From Stomoxys calcitrans (lineage: Eukaryota > Arthropoda > Insecta > Diptera > Muscidae): a DNA stretch of 64,000 nucleotides. Positions 23,701-35,889 of this stretch are shown piece after piece. The DNA lies in NCBI RefSeq assembly GCF_963082655.1, contig NC_081555.1:21366643-21430642 (forward strand), in the 5' to 3' direction. The notes below the pieces were generated by a model. That model saw only the letters and a list, made by a program, of their open reading frames with translations, was not told the origin of the DNA and searched no databases. How positions within the stretch are numbered: the stretch's first letter is position 1; every line of letters starts with the position of its first letter. Position numbers and translations under genes: made by a program.

Positions 23701-24252
23701 ATAGCTCGATAAGGACACTGTAGGTTACTTGAACGTCAGGTCCATAGACTTGCTGATAAATTAAGAGAAAGTATTTCAGGCTAAGAGACTTAGGGCGAGG
23801 TAGAAAAGATAAAAGGTGGGAGTAGATCACAACATCGGCGGATAGTTGAGGTAATAGTAGGAAAGCTGGTGCGGAATTTCAAAACGGAATTTTGTGACGA
23901 CCATAGAACTCGAGCCTGATAAACTTATACCATAAATAAGGTTGCTACGCAGATGGCCCGATGATAGGGAAGAAAATGGGGTGTCTGATATTTCGATTTT
24001 CAATCGCCATTACTACCTATAACGTGGCCCTGTTGGCAAAAGTCCTAGTAATAGCAAAAAGCGGGTACTGGTATTGTGCCTACACTAGACAAACGCAAGG
24101 ACTAGTGGTTTATGGCGCACAGTTGTTGCTGCTATTGGCCAAATTTCAAAAAATTAAAGTCTAATGTTTGGTACCAAATATGTATGCATTAACTCTTAAG
24201 AGGTAATAGTACGTTTTCGATTGTGTCCGTGGAAATGCAGCCAAATCTTATA

Positions 24253-25052
24253 AAGGGTGACTTTTTAAGAGCTATAGGAAAGTTAAAAAAAAACACATCA
24301 AATTTAGAAAAATTAAATAAATCCATTTAATTTAATGGTTGAAGATTATTTAATGCAAATGTTGACCGTGACTGCGCCTCAAATGGTCCATCCGCTTAGT
24401 CCAATTTTAGCATACTCTTTCCAACATTTCGGCCAGTATCTCACGAATAAATGCTTCAATGTTGTCTTCCAGTGCGTCAATTTAAGCGGGTTTGTCTGCA
24501 TATACATGAGGTTTAACATAGCCCTACAAAAATTAGTCAAAAGGCGTTAAATCGTACGATCTAGGCTACCTATTGGCCGGTTCTGAAAGTGAAATAATAT
24601 GTTCACCGAATTCGCCTCTCTATAAGTATTGTTACACGTGGCACCGTCTTGTTGAAACCATATATAATGGAAGTCAAGCTCTTGCATTTTGAGCAAAAAA
24701 AAAATTGGATATCATCTCACGATAGCGCTCACCATTCACAATTGCGTTACGATTTGCATCATCTTTGAAGAAGTACGGTCCAATGATGCCACCAGCCTAT
24801 AAACCGCTCCAAACTTTGACTTCTTCTGGATGCATTGGTAGCTCTTGCAAAGCTTCTGGCTGATCTTCACTCCAAAATCTGCAATTCTGCTCAATAATAT
24901 TCGATAATTTGCCAATTTTGTTCGTTTGTAAGACGATTCATGGTTAAATTATTGACCAAACTGAAGATGCTTGACAGTGAAAGAAAACACGAAATGTACG
25001 TGAGCTGTTTAAACCAGTGTTGTCAAAAAGACAATTGCTAAAAATCCCCCTT
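24253..25052 (-). mobile_element. Degenerate mariner-like element
   Basis: An 800 bp element flanked by TA, with ends AAGGGTGACTTTTTAAG and (minus) AAGGGGGATTTTTAGC. On the minus strand it starts MNRLTNEQNWQIIEYY, then jumps by deletion to NCRFWSEDQPEALQELPMHP, an in-frame stop, AGGIIGPYFFKDDANRNAIV, NGERYREMIS and WFQQDGATC. Several stops and shifts follow. The core motifs identify a Tc1/mariner transposase related to, but distinct from, the element at 3338-3934. Confidence 0.85.
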
Positions 25053-25059
25053 TATAAAT

Positions 25060-25480
25060 TATGCCTTCCTGGGGCTCAAAAGTTCAAATCGGAAGATCGG
25101 CTGATATGGGAGCTTTATCTAAATATAGCCCGATATGAGCCATCTTCAACTCACATATTGATGAGCATCCTACAACTCACCGCTCCAAATTTCAGCGAAA
25201 TCGTATAACAAATACGGCAAAAATGGGCTTTAGACCTAAAATCGGCAGTTCGGTCTATATGGCAACTATGTCGAAATATAGTCCGATTTGGACCATATTC
25301 GGTTCGGATGTTCATATAGTACAAGTTATTGTTTCAAATTTAATCGAAATTGGATTTAATGTATCTTTGACCTCTGTTTCCATACAATCCGACCATAGTG
25401 CGACGGTAAACTTAAAGAAATCGAAGCTGCGGTGGAAGGCTTTCCTAAGCTATCCTACAAACTTTTACTTTAATTGGCTA
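25060..25480. repeat. Dispersed 110-130 bp fly repeat
   Basis: Recognised by ggggctcaaaagttcaaatcgg, gatcggctgatatgggagct, atagcccgatatgagccat and atttcagcgaaatcgtata. It directly abuts the mariner element. The open frames here are repeat-derived. Confidence 0.6.
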
Positions 25481-25487
25481 TGACAGA

Positions 25488-25836
25488 ATGTTTGTTCCAC
25501 TAGCCGAACGTAGAATAGCGTTTCAAGCGCCTCGATCTTCTGCGCTCATTCTTAAATCTCGGAAACCAAGTTTCGAGGTGTCTCCCACTCCACAACTTGG
25601 TCTTTCCATCGGGCTTTTGGTCTTCCCGGTTTGCGTTTGCCTTTACCACCGTTTTTGCCTTCAAAAGACTTCTTTGCTGGAGCTTCTACATCCATTCTGA
25701 CAACATCACCTGTGTATTTTGATGCGTGTAACTATGCTATCGTCGTCATACAGCTCGTGGTTCATACTTCGCCTATATTCTCCAATATCCTACAAACATT
25801 TATCTTCATTTTGGATGAGTGTTCGTCTCCGCGATG
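25488..25836 (-). mobile_element. LINE reverse transcriptase C-terminal fragment
   Basis: The minus strand encodes pieces of the conserved C-terminal segment of a non-LTR endonuclease/reverse transcriptase: ELYDDDSIVTRI, VRMDVEAPAKKSFEGK, GKRKPGRPK-RWKDQVV and FRDLRMSAEDRGA-NAIL. The RMD, GRPK-RWKDQ and RGAWN-like landmarks are characteristic of the family that ends RLRWLGHV-RM. Small shifts break the frame. The apparent plus-strand frames are shadows. Confidence 0.8.
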
Positions 25837-25887
25837 AATAAAACAATCTTCTGGTAGATTTTTACGCAATTTTTTCCCGTATTAGTC

Positions 25888-26334
25888 GCGAAACACTCTT
25901 CTACGATATCATTGGACTATCCATTGTGTATGCGCAATTTTAACTTTTCGCGTCGATTCTCTTACAACTCATTGCGTTATAATCGTTCGTATGACTCGTG
26001 AAATACTCTTCTAAGTTAACATAAGACAATCCATTGCATGTGCGGAAGTCTCAGCAACTCTTCGCGACGATTCTCTTACAACCCATTGCTTTATAATCGT
26101 CTGTATGACTCGTAAAACACTCTTCTAGCTTATCACTAGACAATCCATTACATGTGGGGAAGTTTTAGTAACGTTTCGCGACGATTCTCTTAAAACCCAT
26201 TGCGTTATAATCTTCCATATGACTCGTGAAACACTTCTAGGTTCTCATTCGGCAATCCATTGTGTGTGAGGAAGTTTAAGCTTCCCTTCGCAACGATTAT
26301 TGCGCAACCCATTGCGTTATACTCGTCCAGAAGA
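25888..26334. repeat. Tandem array, four units of about 114 bp
   Basis: Four head-to-tail diverged units starting near 25888, 25992, 26106 and 26223. Each contains ctcgtgaaacactcttct, cattagacaatccattg, aacttttcgcgacgattctc and cccattgcgttataatcg. The last unit is shorter and more diverged. No coding potential. The flanking 26.4-26.9 kb keeps a few of these words and may be decayed array. Confidence 0.8.
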
Positions 26335-26929
26335 TTTGTTTATTATTCACCTGAGTAAACTTTTCGCGAATGTTGTTATTTTCAGGCCTGCTTCGTTTAG
26401 GACTTGTATTTGATTATGTTATTCGATGTTTTGTTTTGAGCGGACAACTTTCGCAACACCAAACAGAATTCTTACTTGGCTTATATGAAGATTGGTATAA
26501 GCACGAATGCCGAAAGTAGCGTGTCTTTGATGAACAACTGATCTTTATATGCGTTTTTAGATCTTCTAAACAAATAACGAGCAAATGTTTTAGAGCAATA
26601 TTTAATAGATATTCCAAAACTTTTGTGGAAGAGTATTGTATTAATATAAAACACTCATTTGTTACTCACCCACACGATTCTTGTGCGATTCTTAGATCTA
26701 CCAATACTCTTCTGACTTACACTTTAGCAACTCATATGGAAGATTCACGGAACACTCTTCCAGAAGATGCGAATTGATGGCACAACGCCTCACGACGTGG
26801 GAATCGTCTACGACTCTTAGACGAGCTCGTCTGGAAGATTCGTGGAAGATTGTTTGGCCATCAAAAATGTTTGCCAGGTATCCCTGTTTAAGGACATGGA
26901 CGAAAATACGCATATAGGACGAATAAATA

Positions 26930-27240
26930 AATAGGCTGAAGAGACGTAGGCAAAATATGCTACGGATAGATCAGGACTGTGGTAAGACGCGACGAATAAG
27001 GTACAACGAAGAAGCTATGGGAAGGACGGCAAATATCATATATGGAGATCAAGAACGTGACAAGACAAAGCGAATACAGAAAGAGTGACAAGACAAAGCG
27101 AATACAGATAAGAGGCAATGAAATGGCAGATAGTATGGCTTTGGACCAGAGGTTCGCCAACAAATATTGAGTGAGAGCAGGAAGGAGATCTGTGCATCTA
27201 CACAGGGCACATAGGGTTAAAGACACACCTACTTAAAAAA
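26930..27240. repeat. LINE-associated 180 bp repeat, copy 1
   Basis: Shares gaagctatgggaaggacgg, gaacgtgacaagacaaagcg, gatctgtgcatctac and cacatagggttaaagacacacc with segments at 28500-28690 and 28860-29040. Probably parts of a LINE 3' region or another TE. It includes an internal 33-36 base duplication of the acaagacaaagcgaatacag phrase. Confidence 0.5.
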
Positions 27241-27329
27241 AAAATTAAAAAAAAGGGCAAAGGAATGTAGGAATAATGACTAGTCTTTGCAGCATTTCCC
27301 ATAACCAGGACCGACTTTCGCAAAAAATT

Positions 27330-28490
27330 TCCAACAGTTGGAATTGGACATTATATCGTACCGGTACAGGATTGAGGATGGTCGCAGCTCATACCATCGC
27401 GGTATAATCGAGGCGACAATAGGAAACCTGGAAGGAAGGGAAGAGGTTTCCGATCGGATTACTGAGATGAACCTTAAAGTCGAGTGCTAGGCACTGCTGG
27501 CATCGGCAAAGTCTTGGATAAACGGATCTCTAGTATTGTCATCTGGAAGATCATGTTACACGGATGGATCAAAGCTAGAGCACAGAGTGGGCCTGGGGGC
27601 CTACATTGAGAACCCATTGACTGAGATCTGTTTTAGACTAACCTATACGGTCCTGCAGGCGGATATTTGGGCGATGACGGAATGCGTGATGTGGTGTGGT
27701 GCTAAATCGAGGACGTCGAGTGTGAACATCTTTACCGACAGATAAGTTGCCATAAGGGCAATAACTACCAGGACGGTAAGGCGAACAGTCTTGCAGTGTA
27801 AGAAGGAGATTAACGCCATCTCTGAGTAAGGCAAAATCCGCATCGTTTGGGTGCCGGGCCATAACGGTGTAAGGGGAAATAAAAGGGCAGACGATGAAGG
27901 CCAGAGGACTGCTGTCAATAAACTTGGTTATCCCGAAGCCTTTCGGGTCGACGCAGTACGAGTCAAAGGAGTGGGCGACGAATGCGCATGCAGCATTTTG
28001 GAACAGCGAAATGGTCGGTAGGACGGCGAAAATCCTATGGGGTATCCAGATTGCGAAAAGACGAGGCTATTACTGAAAAGAAGTAAGAAAGAGGTCAGTA
28101 TAGCTTTCGGTATCATAACGGGACACATAGGACTACGAGCTAAGTTATATAAAATCGATGCGGCAAGTGATAGCATGTGTATGGCATGCGGTGAAGATGA
28201 TGAGACGTTGGAGCATTTCCTTTGTCATTCCCGGCTTTCGCGTCCAACACATACCGGCACTTAGGTGGGGACACAATACCAGACATGAACCAACTTAGGG
28301 GAGTGGTATTGAAAACAATTAAGGATTTTGTAAGTAGCACGGAATTCCTAACTTAAAATTTTCTTTTTAGAGGTTACTTTATAGTTTTTGGAGCGCACAA
28401 CAAGTCGATTACTGGCTTAGGAGTATGTCCATAGTGACATGGGGCGGATTCATATCTGCACCCTCTTTGTAACCTAACCAAACCTAACCT
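27330..28490 (+). mobile_element. LINE fragment: RNase H and zinc knuckle
   Basis: The plus strand encodes the RNase H domain of a jockey/LOA/I-like LINE: CYTDGSKLEHRVGLGAYIEN (first catalytic Asp), a LQADIWAMTECV segment (Glu), VNIFTDR with the final Asp of the TDS motif region decayed, then IVWVPGHNGVRGNKRADD. A knuckle, MCMACGEDDETLEHFLC, follows at about 28175-28225, then a 3' region ending in aacctaaccaaacctaacct. Stops and a frameshift make it inactive. Related pieces occur at 46.7-48.0 kb. Confidence 0.85.
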
Positions 28491-28499
28491 ATACTGGCT

Positions 28500-29045
28500 T
28501 CGGGGCATAGAACGGAAGACGTTTAAGAAATTTGTGTATACGTAGAAGGACGGTAAAGGCCCTAAGAGAAGATTCATACCGTGATGGAAAAAGTTGAATA
28601 CCAAGTAATATTAGGTAGCAGATCTGCACGATCTTCGCATCTACTCAGTGCACATAGGGCTACAGACACACCTTAATAAAATGCTGTGTGCAATAATGCG
28701 TGTCTTTCAAGGAAAGGTTTCTAACCGTTGACATTGGACATTATACTGTACTTAGAAGTATAGGATGGACTATGAGACATTGGAACTCTTCACATACCCA
28801 GGTCCAGCTTTCGTAAAAAAGTTTCCAACAGTTGGAATTGGACATTATTTCACACTTGAAACGATTTGGGGGTATAAAACGGAAGATGTTTAATGAATTT
28901 GTGTATACTCGTGCACAGAAGGACGGTAAAACTCCTAAGGGAAGATTCAGAACGTGACAGGGCAAAGCAAATACTAAGTGAGGTTAGGTAGAAGATCTTT
29001 ACGACCTTCGCATTTACGCAGGACACGAAGGGCTACATTTGTCAT
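28500..29045. repeat. LINE-associated 180 bp repeat, copies 2 and 3
   Basis: Two diverged segments, about 28495-28690 and 28850-29040, each with atagaacggaagacgttta, aatttgtgtatac, agaaggacggtaaa, aagggaagattca-accgtgac and gatctt-cgaccttcgcat. A middle phrase, ccaacagttggaattggacatta, recurs near 27330 and 28830. Confidence 0.55.
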
Positions 29046-29049
29046 TATA

Positions 29050-31030
29050 ACGTATTTGAAACGACCTAAGAGCATAGAAGAGAAAAAAGGTCCTAACATA
29101 AGCAGTCAATTGTGATCATACATTCAGGTTTAAGGACAGATACAGATCCCATTCGATGAATTTCCCACGTTAACCCCAGTTTCTTATGGTGTGCTGACGT
29201 GAAACTCATTGGTGTATTGGTAGAATGTATATATTTTTTGTGTAGTATCAACCCTGCTGATACTACAGAACAAATGGGCTTAAATCGTTCTCAGGAGAGC
29301 ATCCTTGTTGTTTGTAGTCCTAAGTCCTAAGGTTCTTTTGATAGGCTTTAACTCTATTAGCTAAGGACCCTCTTTCAATCAACTTAAAATCTTGGGCTTT
29401 GTAAAGCAGAGAGAAAGTTTTTTTTTCAATATTTTGTATTGTTCCATAAATCTCATTAATTCCATTGGGATTGATTCAGTTGTTTTATTTTTCAATTCTG
29501 CGCTTTTCTTAATTCCACAAAACATACTATGTATCGCGTCGAGCAAAAAGCCCACATAGTACATATTCCGATGTAGAATTCAACGAGTAATACACTCGAT
29601 ATACTCTATATAACAAGGCTAAGATGATGCTGTTGATCATTTGGTGAGAACTTTCGCTGTTGTTTTTTGGTTGCTATTGTTGTTGTTCTTGTTGTTGATG
29701 CTCTGGTCGATCTTTGAGATGCGATCGGCTCATAGCCAACTTGAAATGGTTTTCTTAAATCAGTATCCATTCCGTCTTCAATACAGTTGGACTCAGTCGC
29801 TGCTGCAAACATCACCACGAACAAACGAATCATCATCATTATCACCGTCAGTGCAAACAAATACACAGGCAAGCAAAGTAAAATTCTAAATTCTTAGTTC
29901 TAGAAAAACAAAACAGAATTTGAACGAAACCAAAATGAAAAGCCAAAAAAGAAAAATACTTGTGAATGTGGTCGTTGAATTGAGAATTTAGTTCCGTGTT
30001 TTCAATACCAAGTGTTTTGAAATTTTATATTCAAGAGGAAAAGTGTAGGGGCTGCAGCCTCCGCAGCAGCAGCAGCAGCAATCACAGCCGTTTTCAATAC
30101 GCTGCGAATTGAAAAATCATTTTTCAGAGAGTCGTTTTCGTTGTTGGTTGGCCTACTCCCCCCTGCTCTTGGGGTGGTGTTAGTTGTATAAACAATACAC
30201 CCGACATATAAACAGTGCTTGTTGCTTTATGGTTATGGCCTCGAGAGAGGAGTGAGTGAGCGAGCGAGCGAACAAGAAAAGTATGAATGTGAAAATCGTT
30301 TAAAAATAGCACCCAAAGTCTTTACTTGGCGGCCAAGTGAGTGGCTGAGTGTGTATTTAAAGGCACCGTTTTCTTCTGCCAGCCAGTTGGCCACCCATGC
30401 CCATCATCATAGCTGTTTCATTAATGACACACTACCCAGCCAGCAAAACAGCCAGTCTTGAGGATACTTTCTTTTACTCACCAATTGCAAAATAATCAGC
30501 CTTTGTTTTGCCTCAATCCAAATCTTGGCCGTATGATGGATAAAGCAATGATTTCGCAGCGTCATGATCAATGTTTAAGAAATACAAACAAACACAATAT
30601 CACTATTGTGGATTGTTTTTGTTTTATTGGTGAGGGCGGGGGCTGCCAACCCCAGCAATGGCTAGCTTTTGGCCATTTCACAAAGCAGTAGTGAGCAAAC
30701 AAAATGGCAAACTTTCTCTCTCTCTCTCTCTCTCTTCCACTCTTGCTCTCTCGGCAGACCAAATCTTTAAAGCAGGAATAGGTAAAACCACTACGCCGCG
30801 TTTTGTTATATTTCATTAGCACATATGCACACACATTGAGTGAGTACGCAAAGTTAAACTCAATACACACGAAAAAATGAAAGTGTGTCAAAGGCAAAAC
30901 AAATTGGACTATAATGGACTTAAATCCAAGTATTTTTATTTCATGGAACATTTTGTGTAAATTTTAATTTTTTATACATAATTTTGTAGAAATAGTTTTT
31001 TGATGGAAAATTTTATTAATCTTTATTAAA
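29050..31030. other. No gene recognised; possible leader-like sequence near 29.8-30.1 kb
   Basis: AT-rich DNA. The stretch 29640-30120 has TTG and GCA trinucleotide runs (a gcagcagcagcagcagcaat at about 30065) and an A-rich leader-like texture, so an alternative first exon is possible but no clear start or donor decides it. The open frame at 29641-29889 has a hydrophobic N-terminus but no other support. A (CT)n run is at 30715-30736. Confidence 0.3.
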
Positions 31031-33612
31031 ACTACCTTTTTCTTTCATTTTAATTGGGAAAGGCTAGTTTAAGAATCCTTTCCTTTGCGAAAGGATAGTT
31101 AAAGTGGACTTTTCATTGGAAAATAATAGTTTTAGTATAATTTTCTTTAGGAAAGTTTAGTTCAATTACCTTTTCCTTTGGAATAGGATAATTTTAGTTG
31201 CCTTTACTTTGTAAAAAGATAGTTTTAGTATCCATTTTCTTTGGGAAAAGCTAGTTTTAGTATATTTTCCCATGGTAAAGTGTTATTTTAGTACACTTTA
31301 CCTTGTAAAAGGAAAATTTTAATACACTTTCCCCTAGGAAACGGACATTTTTGACCCTTTCCATTCAGCAAGTGTTGTATAAGTACCCTTTCCCTTGGGA
31401 AAGGGAAGTTTAAATACCCTTTCCCTCAGGATCAAAAGATTTAGTAACCTTTTAATAGGGAAAGGGAAGTTTTAGTAGCCTTTCCTTTGGGAAAGTGTGG
31501 TTTCAATACCCTTGTCTTATGGGAAATGTAATTTTAGCACCCTTTTCTTTAGGAAAGGGTAGTTTTAGTAGACTTAGTCACCCTTTCTTTCAGAAAATGA
31601 TATTTTTGCACCCTTACCTTTAGGAAAGGTCAGTTTTTGGCATCCTTACCTTTGAGAAAGGGCCGCTTTTGCACCCTTATCTTTGGGAAACGTCAGTACT
31701 GGCACCCTTACCTTTGAGAAAGGGCAGTTTATGCCCCCTTACCTTTGGGAAAGGGCAGTTTTAACACCCGTTTATACAGGAAAAAGTAGTTTTAGTAGCC
31801 TTTCCACTGGAAAAGGGTAGTTTTAGGAAAGGGTTGTTTTGTTTCCCTTGGGGAAATTATTTTTTCCTTTACTTTGAGAAAGTGTTGTTTTAATATCCTT
31901 TACTTTGGGAAATGGATGTTTTGTTTAGTTTTCCTTTGTGTAAGTATTGTTTTAGTAGCCTTTCCTTTGGGAGACGGCTATTTTTAGTACGGTAGTTTTA
32001 TTACCTTATGTTTTGAGAAAGGATAGTTTTAGTAACCCTTTCTTTTTGAAAGGGTAGTTTTTGCTTGCTTACCTTTGGGAAAGGGCAGTTTTGCAACCTT
32101 ACCTTTGGGATAGGACAGTTTTAGCGCCCGTTCCTTTGGGAAAGGACAGTTTTAGCACCCCATCCTTTAGAAAAGGGTAGTTTTAGTAGTCTTACCGTCG
32201 GTAAAGGGTAGTTTTAGTAACCATTCCTTTGGGAAATAGTAATTTAAGTAGCCTTTCCTTTGAGAAAGAGTAATTTAAATAGCCTTTCCTTTGGGAAAGG
32301 ACAGTTTTAGTAACTTTTTGGGAAAGAGCTGTTTTAGTAACCTTTCCTTTGGAAAAAAGCCTTTTATTTTTGGAAAAGGGTACTTTTTATACCCTTAACT
32401 TTGCGAAATGGTAGTTTTAGTGTTTTTTTTTCTTCAAGAAACGGTAGCTTAATAACCTTTTCTTTGGGGAAAAGTAATTTTAGTAGCCTTTCCTTTTGGA
32501 AAAGACAGTTTTAGTAGTAAAGTATAATTTTTGTGGTCTTTCCTTTAGAAAAGGTAGTTTTAGTAGTCTTCCATTTGGGAGAGGATAGTTTTAGTAGTAT
32601 TTCCTATGGGAAAGCGTAGTTTAGGTAGCCTTTCCTTTTGAAAGTAAGTTTTCCTTTGGAAAGTGTTGTTTTATTAACCTTTCCTTTGGAAAAGAGCCAT
32701 TTTAGAAGACTTTCTCTTGGAAAAGGTTACTTTTAATATCCTTATCTTTGCGAAAGGGTAGTTTTAGTAGGTTTTTCTTCGATAAACGGTAGCTTTAATA
32801 ACCTTTTCTTTGGGGAAAAGTTATTTTAGTAGCCTTTCCTTTTGGAAAAAACTGTTTAGTTGTCTTTCTTTGAGAAACGGTAGTTTTGGCATTCTTTCCT
32901 TTGGAAAAGGGTAGTTTTATTAGCCTTTACTTTAGGAACGGATAGCTTTTGTTGCCTTTCCTTTGAAAAGTATAATTTTTGTGGTCTTTCCTTCAGAAAA
33001 GGGTAGTTTTAGTAGTCTTTCCTTTGGGAGAGGATAGTTTTAGTAGTCTTTCCTATGGGGAAGCGTAGTTTAGGTAGACTTTCCTTTTGAAAGTAAGTTT
33101 TCCTTTGGGAAAGTGTTGTTTAATAAACCTTTCCTTTGGAAAACGGTAGTTTTAGTACCCCTTCCTTTGGGAAAAGGAATTTTTGGTACCCTTTCCTTTA
33201 GGAAATGGAAGTTTCCTTTGAAAAAGGTAGTTTTAGTACACTTTCCTTTGAGAAATGGAAGTTTTGGTAGCCTTTCCCTCGGCAAGGAAAGCTATAGAGG
33301 GAAAGGGTAGTTTTAGTGGCCTTTCCTTTGGGAAAAACTAAAACTACTCTAGTTTTAGTAACATTTCCTTCGGGAAAGATTAGTTTTAGTAGCCAGTCCT
33401 TTGATAGGGGGTAGTTTTATTGGTCTTTCTTTTGAGAATGTGTAGTAATAGTAGCCTTTCCTTTGGAAAAAAGTACTTTAAGAAGCCTTTCGTTTGCAAA
33501 GGAGTACTTTAAGAAGCCCCTTCTTTGAGAAAGAGTACTTTAAGAAGCCTTTCCTTTGGAAAAGAGTACTTTAGGAAGCCTTTCCTTTGGAAAAGAGTAC
33601 TTAAAAACATTT
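31030..33612. repeat. Palindromic 31 bp minisatellite, main array
   Basis: About 2.6 kb of imperfect head-to-tail units of roughly 31 bases. The consensus unit is a spacer AGTTTTAGTAG followed by an inverted repeat, CCTTTCC then TTTG then GGAAAGGGT. I estimate 75-85 units by eye. Units vary in spacer length and in the loop, but the CCTTTCC/GGAAAGG arms tend to be kept. Open frames at 33070-33310 come from the repeat. Diverged units fade in from about 30990. Confidence 0.9.
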
Positions 33613-34024
33613 TAACACTAGAGCCCCAATCCAATTGATTTAAGATAATCTCCGGAACCCGTCTACACTACGATTAAAGTATTTTGAATTTGTCAACAGG
33701 GATGTTTCAGCATATATTTTGTGGTCAGCAATTAAATTGGTAATCGATCTTATTAAATTAAATTACAAAATTTTATAATTTCAGTAAGAAATTGTCAGAT
33801 GTTGAGAAAATGTGCTGCCCAAACCTACCGATAATAACCGATACACATGTAGTGTTGCATTTGAATTTCGAAGGAGATTTGCTGCTAATCTCCTCAAATG
33901 AGAAGATTTGCTGCTTATCTCCTCAAATGAGAAGATTTGCTCACACTGAAAATGTATGGGAAACCTCGTTGCAAAACATGAGATTTCCGAAATCTCGTCG
34001 CAAATCTAGATTTGCTCCAAGTGT
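33612..34024. other. Non-repeat segment interrupting the minisatellite
   Basis: About 410 bp of unrelated DNA between the two minisatellite blocks. It holds a short internal direct repeat (atctcctcaaatgagaagat, twice near 33890-33935). No clear target duplication or terminal repeat was found, so it could be an insertion or original sequence. Confidence 0.5.
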
Positions 34025-34330
34025 AAGCATGGTTTTAAGTAGCCTTTGCTCCGGTTAAGGGTATTTTAGTAGCCTTTCCATTGGGAAAGATAATTTTTGG
34101 TAGCCTTCCCTTTGGAAAAGGGTAGTTTTAACACCCTTTTCTTTGAGAAAGTGTGCTCTTTGTAGCCTATCCTTTAGGAAAGGGTAGCCTTTGGGAAAGT
34201 GTAGTTTCAGTACCCTTTTCTCTGGAAAGAGAAGTTTAAGTAGCCTTTCCTTTGGGAAACTCTAGTTGTAGTAGCCTTTCCTTTGAGAAACAGTAGTTTT
34301 AGTAGCATATTCTTTGGGAAATGTTTCTAT
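34025..34330. repeat. Palindromic 31 bp minisatellite, second block
   Basis: About ten more units of the same family as 31030-33612, for example tagcctttcctttgggaaac and tagcctttcctttgagaaac. Right after it, 34325-34560 is a diverged run of the ttttctatagaaaatttt type repeat also seen at 46.3 and 48.0-49.2 kb. Confidence 0.85.
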
Positions 34331-34559
34331 AGAATGTTTTGTTAAAAATATACACGCTTTGGCAAAATTTTATTTCCATAGAAAATTGTGTAAATTTTTT
34401 TGCAATTGAAAATTTGTCAACATTTTATTTGCTACAAAATTTTATAAAAATTTTATTTCTTTAAAAAAAATTTTGTCAATATTTTGTTATGTCAAATTTT
34501 TAATTTCTATAGAAAAAGTTGGTATGTTGTGTTTTATAGAAAAAAATTGTAAAACAATT

Positions 34560-35885
34560 TGTTTTTTACGTGTACCTTAGAGAATGGGGAACAATTTAAA
34601 CTTAACAGAAACATGAAATTAGCTGTCCGTTACAAATCTATGGCGCATGCTTTAAGTTCGTTTAATAGTTCCATTGTTTAAGAGTAAAAACATTAAAGTA
34701 TATAGGTATGCGTGAGATCGTTTCATCATTTCCTTGGCTGTCTGCATTTCTTTAGCCCATGCTTGGCTCACCTATACACATTTGCAGCAAGCTAAGAACC
34801 ATTAGAATAAAATACGCCAACCGTAGAAGTAAAGAATGAGAAGGCATTAGACAAGGAAAAGTTCTTTACATATACTCACACACACACATACACCCAAACA
34901 CCCACTCAGCCTTGGACATAACACTAACTTTTGGCAGGCCGGCCTAGGCTGCAAACATTTTCCTGTGAATGAATATGACACACATAGTACTTACACACCC
35001 AAACAAACGTTATGGCTCATTCGTCATTTACTTTCGCTCTCTCGCGCTCGCTCTCTTTCTCTTTCCCAGTCTCACTTGCTCACCTAAGATCTTATTAAAT
35101 AACGGTGATCACGGTGGCGTATTGATTCGCTTTTCTAGTTTCTGTTGGTGGCTGTGTGTGTTTGGTTTTGTTGCTGTTTTGTGAAAATTGAAAATTTAAT
35201 TTTAGTCCAAGGTTTGAAGAAAAGCATCACCTAGTGCTTGCTGCTTGCTTGCCTAGCAATCGTTTGTCAAAAAAAAAATGCTCCCCCCATATACCTACCT
35301 ATTGTTGTTTGTTTATTTAGAGGCGCTTTTCTTGTGTTTCCCAAAATCCCCACTCTTATTATTGTACTTAACTATGGCGTTGTATAATGTTGTTGTTTTT
35401 TGTTTGCCTTATGTGAGCGTTTTTTTTTTCTTTTGCTTTGACTTGTCTTTTGACTTATTTACGTTTTAATTGGTCCAAATCTCAACTCATTGCCTAGTCA
35501 GACCATTAATCGTATGTGTATGGCAGTCTTTGTGTATGTAGGCAACTCTCCTTACATTTTCTGGGGGAATTGAACAAAAATTTTAGATTTACAAGAAATT
35601 TTTCAGATTAAGTGATTTCTCTAAAACTCCAAACAATTATTGATTGACAAAGGAAAAGTTATGTGATTTAAAAACTAGACAATTTTGTAGTATTATTTGA
35701 GTTAACAGTAAACGATTTTGATAACTAAGTAGCACATATTGCAACTAGGTCATGGCATTAATTATTTCAAACTTCACATCACTAATGCAGTTATACATTA
35801 CAAATTAATCGAAACATCTACACCTCTATTTGTTTTCGTCTATTGAGTCAACTGCAGGATTAGAGTGTGCTCAGCATCACCTACT
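34560..35885. other. No gene recognised
   Basis: AT-rich intronic DNA with a CA run near 34877-34897 and a ctctctcgcgctcgctctc stretch near 35040. Open frames at 34969-35184 and 35278-35469 are hydrophobic low-complexity frames without support. Confidence 0.4.
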
Positions 35886-35889
35886 ATCT

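Noticed and set aside
28465..28492. aacctaaccaaacctaacct, and aggttaggttaggtt at 38626-38642, resembling the insect telomere repeat TTAGG
   Set aside because: Only two or three units, at the end of LINE sequence. Flies lack TTAGG telomeres and such words are common in LINE 3' regions.
33070..33310. Opposite-strand frames with KGK and LPLGKG repeats
   Set aside because: Both are translations of the 31 bp palindromic minisatellite.
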